From: Pseudomonadota bacterium
GTDB taxonomy: Bacteria > Pseudomonadota > Gammaproteobacteria > Xanthomonadales > Marinicellaceae
DNA length: 7,691 nt
Direction of reading: 5' to 3'
NCBI GenBank assembly: GCA_008501575.1
Contig: QQUO01000142.1
Coordinates: forward strand, 1 to 7,691
The position numbers and the translations under genes are program-made. Below, in pieces: positions 7,501 to 7,691 of the stretch. Position 1 is the first letter of the stretch. The number at the start of each line of letters is the position of its first letter. A model generated the notes under the pieces. That model saw nothing but the letters and a program-made list of their open reading frames with translations, searched no databases and was not told the origin of the DNA.

Positions 7501-7691
7501 TTGTCGATGGTTTAACGTCTACAAATGAAAACATAAGTATTGATGACAATGACTTACATCGACAAATAATTTCAGCAGATGCAAATGTTGATGTGAGATA
7601 TTTAAGTGATGATCCTGTTGACTTAACAACCAAGCTCGGTTGGAAAGTTCAATTACCGGACCAAGGTGAGCGATCGGCAAACCCAATGACA
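4503..7691 (+). CDS. pilY1: Type IV pilus tip adhesin/mechanosensor PilY1, 3'-truncated by the window edge
   Basis: PilY1 is a large secreted, pilus-tip protein needed for pilus biogenesis, adhesion and surface sensing. I translated the frame codon by codon and it is open for 1063 codons to the last base. P. aeruginosa PilY1 is about 1160 residues, so perhaps 100-150 residues are missing. Residues 1-26 are a Sec signal peptide ending A-H-A before S27. A von Willebrand A domain follows, with an intact MIDAS: D51-x-S53-x-S55 (D-D-S-G-S-M), T253 (S-G-G-T-P-L-R) and D295 (I-S-D-G-E-W-N-G). N-F-A-N-W-F-S-Y-Y, Y-W-Q-H-V-V-T-Y and A-N-D-P-D-E-L are family blocks. The C-terminal propeller starts near Y-T-G-S-N-S-G-M-L-H-A-F-D (700-712) and includes V-G-G-M-R-Y-G-G, L-W-E-F-S-D-E-D-D-P-D and Y-A-G-D-L-Y-G-N-L-W-R-F-D (913-925). 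The only cysteines are 285, 438, 459, 557 and 564. The start has a weak GAG site 6 bases upstream and 13 bases separate it from pilX. Confidence 0.96.
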   Translation, partial: MNKSKFFTFISFMFLSIGSGLSPAHASLLELSHEPLFLNQSVPPAIAVTLDDSGSMAWGYLGSSSGNAFADPNQNRLYYNPNIKYTPPIKADGSQMPNIDYKNAPVNGYLGTKHGAWFYQNLETAYRPLRTISYYSNGTFGGSYAGDIPAASNDGKWTNAFYLERTKTGYKEIKLTSNADLTNFANWFSYYNTRMKLARASISRAFAGFGPNFKLDWQMLHSDTTLNNLNRFENTHRNNFYQWLFEAPTSGGTPLRAAFNRAGKLFEDENSYKYKSEYFDGAFSCQQNFHIAISDGEWNGSNVDGLINDNSTHNPLPGDTGSLDITAGFYGKYDGTGQQNVFHYSGHSKNLADIAFHYWANDLMPSLSNNVQRYKSDYTDKTGAQIDFSSVNDEWEHPDFVWNPKNNPAYWQHVVTYNVGMGLESLLVERYKSGIYTCPQVTALSPNDAVIQGLRNGDCNWTSNKIDDVYHSSLNSRGEFFSANDPDELIKALNDVVRNITERLSRGSTSTISSGVITNDTMAFSPGFDSSNWSGNLIAREVNSDGTFGDPKWDASCVLTGGLCAATGTHVNQQVSRDIYTYDKLLGLVKFDSSLPSVLKSLISDQASEVITRTGATVNDIIDYVNGDQSKEITNGGVLRNRSSLLADIVHGSPAIVRGPGERYDDSLWPAGTKEQLAAKNGNGYLDFQKTHENRHNVLYTGSNSGMLHAFDADNPATTEEYWGYVPNKALSHLYKLIDPQFDHWSYVDNTPVVRDAFFNDKWHTTLVGGMRYGGQAFFALDITQAPSAAPKVLWEFSDEDDPDMGYTYGQASVVRISSTGDWVALLPNGYNNSQYYYGDPSNPTDTNVSGSGNAVLFVVRLSDGKLLAKLDTGVGSATTPNGLATAVAVDSRYSQKTNSTEIGIDIGADFAYAGDLYGNLWRFDFTSANYSDWSSSIKRIIKADNRMYRPITVQPRVINLPANIQSKDKDVIVMFGTGKYIEVPDRAITLPTKQYMVGIVDGLTSTNENISIDDNDLHRQIISADANVDVRYLSDDPVDLTTKLGWKVQLPDQGERSANPMT

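Noticed and set aside
7292..7633. Open frame of 113 codons on the minus strand inside pilY1.
   Set aside because: It lies opposite the conserved propeller coding region, with no recognisable domain or independent context.
1..7691. Search for mobile elements, CRISPR arrays, tRNA or rRNA genes, and large repeats.
   Set aside because: None seen by eye; coding sequence fills the window apart from the 127-base gap after ispH and the 13-base gap before pilY1.

Overview
This window is chromosomal DNA from a Gram-negative bacterium, most likely a gammaproteobacterium of moderate-to-low GC content. The evidence is the linkage of lspA-ispH to a minor-pilin operon (fimT/fimU, pilV, pilW, pilX, pilY1) and the close resemblance of LspA and IspH to gammaproteobacterial proteins. 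The fkpB gene found between lspA and ispH in E. coli and Pseudomonas is absent. From memory, direct lspA-ispH-minor-pilin linkage resembles Xanthomonadales-type genomes, but the base composition is far more AT-rich than Xanthomonas. I would not name a genus.

Layout: every gene is on the + strand. Bases 3-485 hold the 3' part of lspA (lipoprotein signal peptidase), whose start lies upstream of the window. It overlaps ispH (466-1419, last enzyme of the MEP isoprenoid pathway) by 20 bases. A 127-base gap follows, holding a short hairpin that may end lspA-ispH transcription and a sigma70-type promoter that probably drives the pilin operon. The operon is fimT/fimU (1547-2011), pilV (2008-2526), pilW (2523-3863), pilX (3860-4489) and pilY1 (4503 to beyond the right edge). 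The first four are joined by ATGA stop/start overlaps. pilY1 follows a 13-base gap and stays open for 1063 codons to the last base.

How the genes work together: in characterised type IV pili, the minor pilins FimU-PilV-PilW-PilX form a priming and tip complex. This complex starts assembly of the major pilin and carries PilY1, a large secreted adhesin and mechanosensor, at the fibre tip. PilV, PilW and FimT/FimU have canonical class III prepilin signals with Glu+5. PilX lacks Glu+5, as expected for a GspK-like tip subunit. PilY1 has a Sec signal peptide, a von Willebrand A domain with intact MIDAS residues, and a C-terminal beta-propeller. LspA and IspH are housekeeping neighbours with no functional tie to pili.

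I see no previously undescribed system. The most useful second looks are lineage-specific details of the pilus tip: FimT/FimU without the GRxR DNA-binding motif or any cysteine, a calcium-loop-like motif in PilW, and a PilY1 propeller that seems to lack the usual calcium loop.
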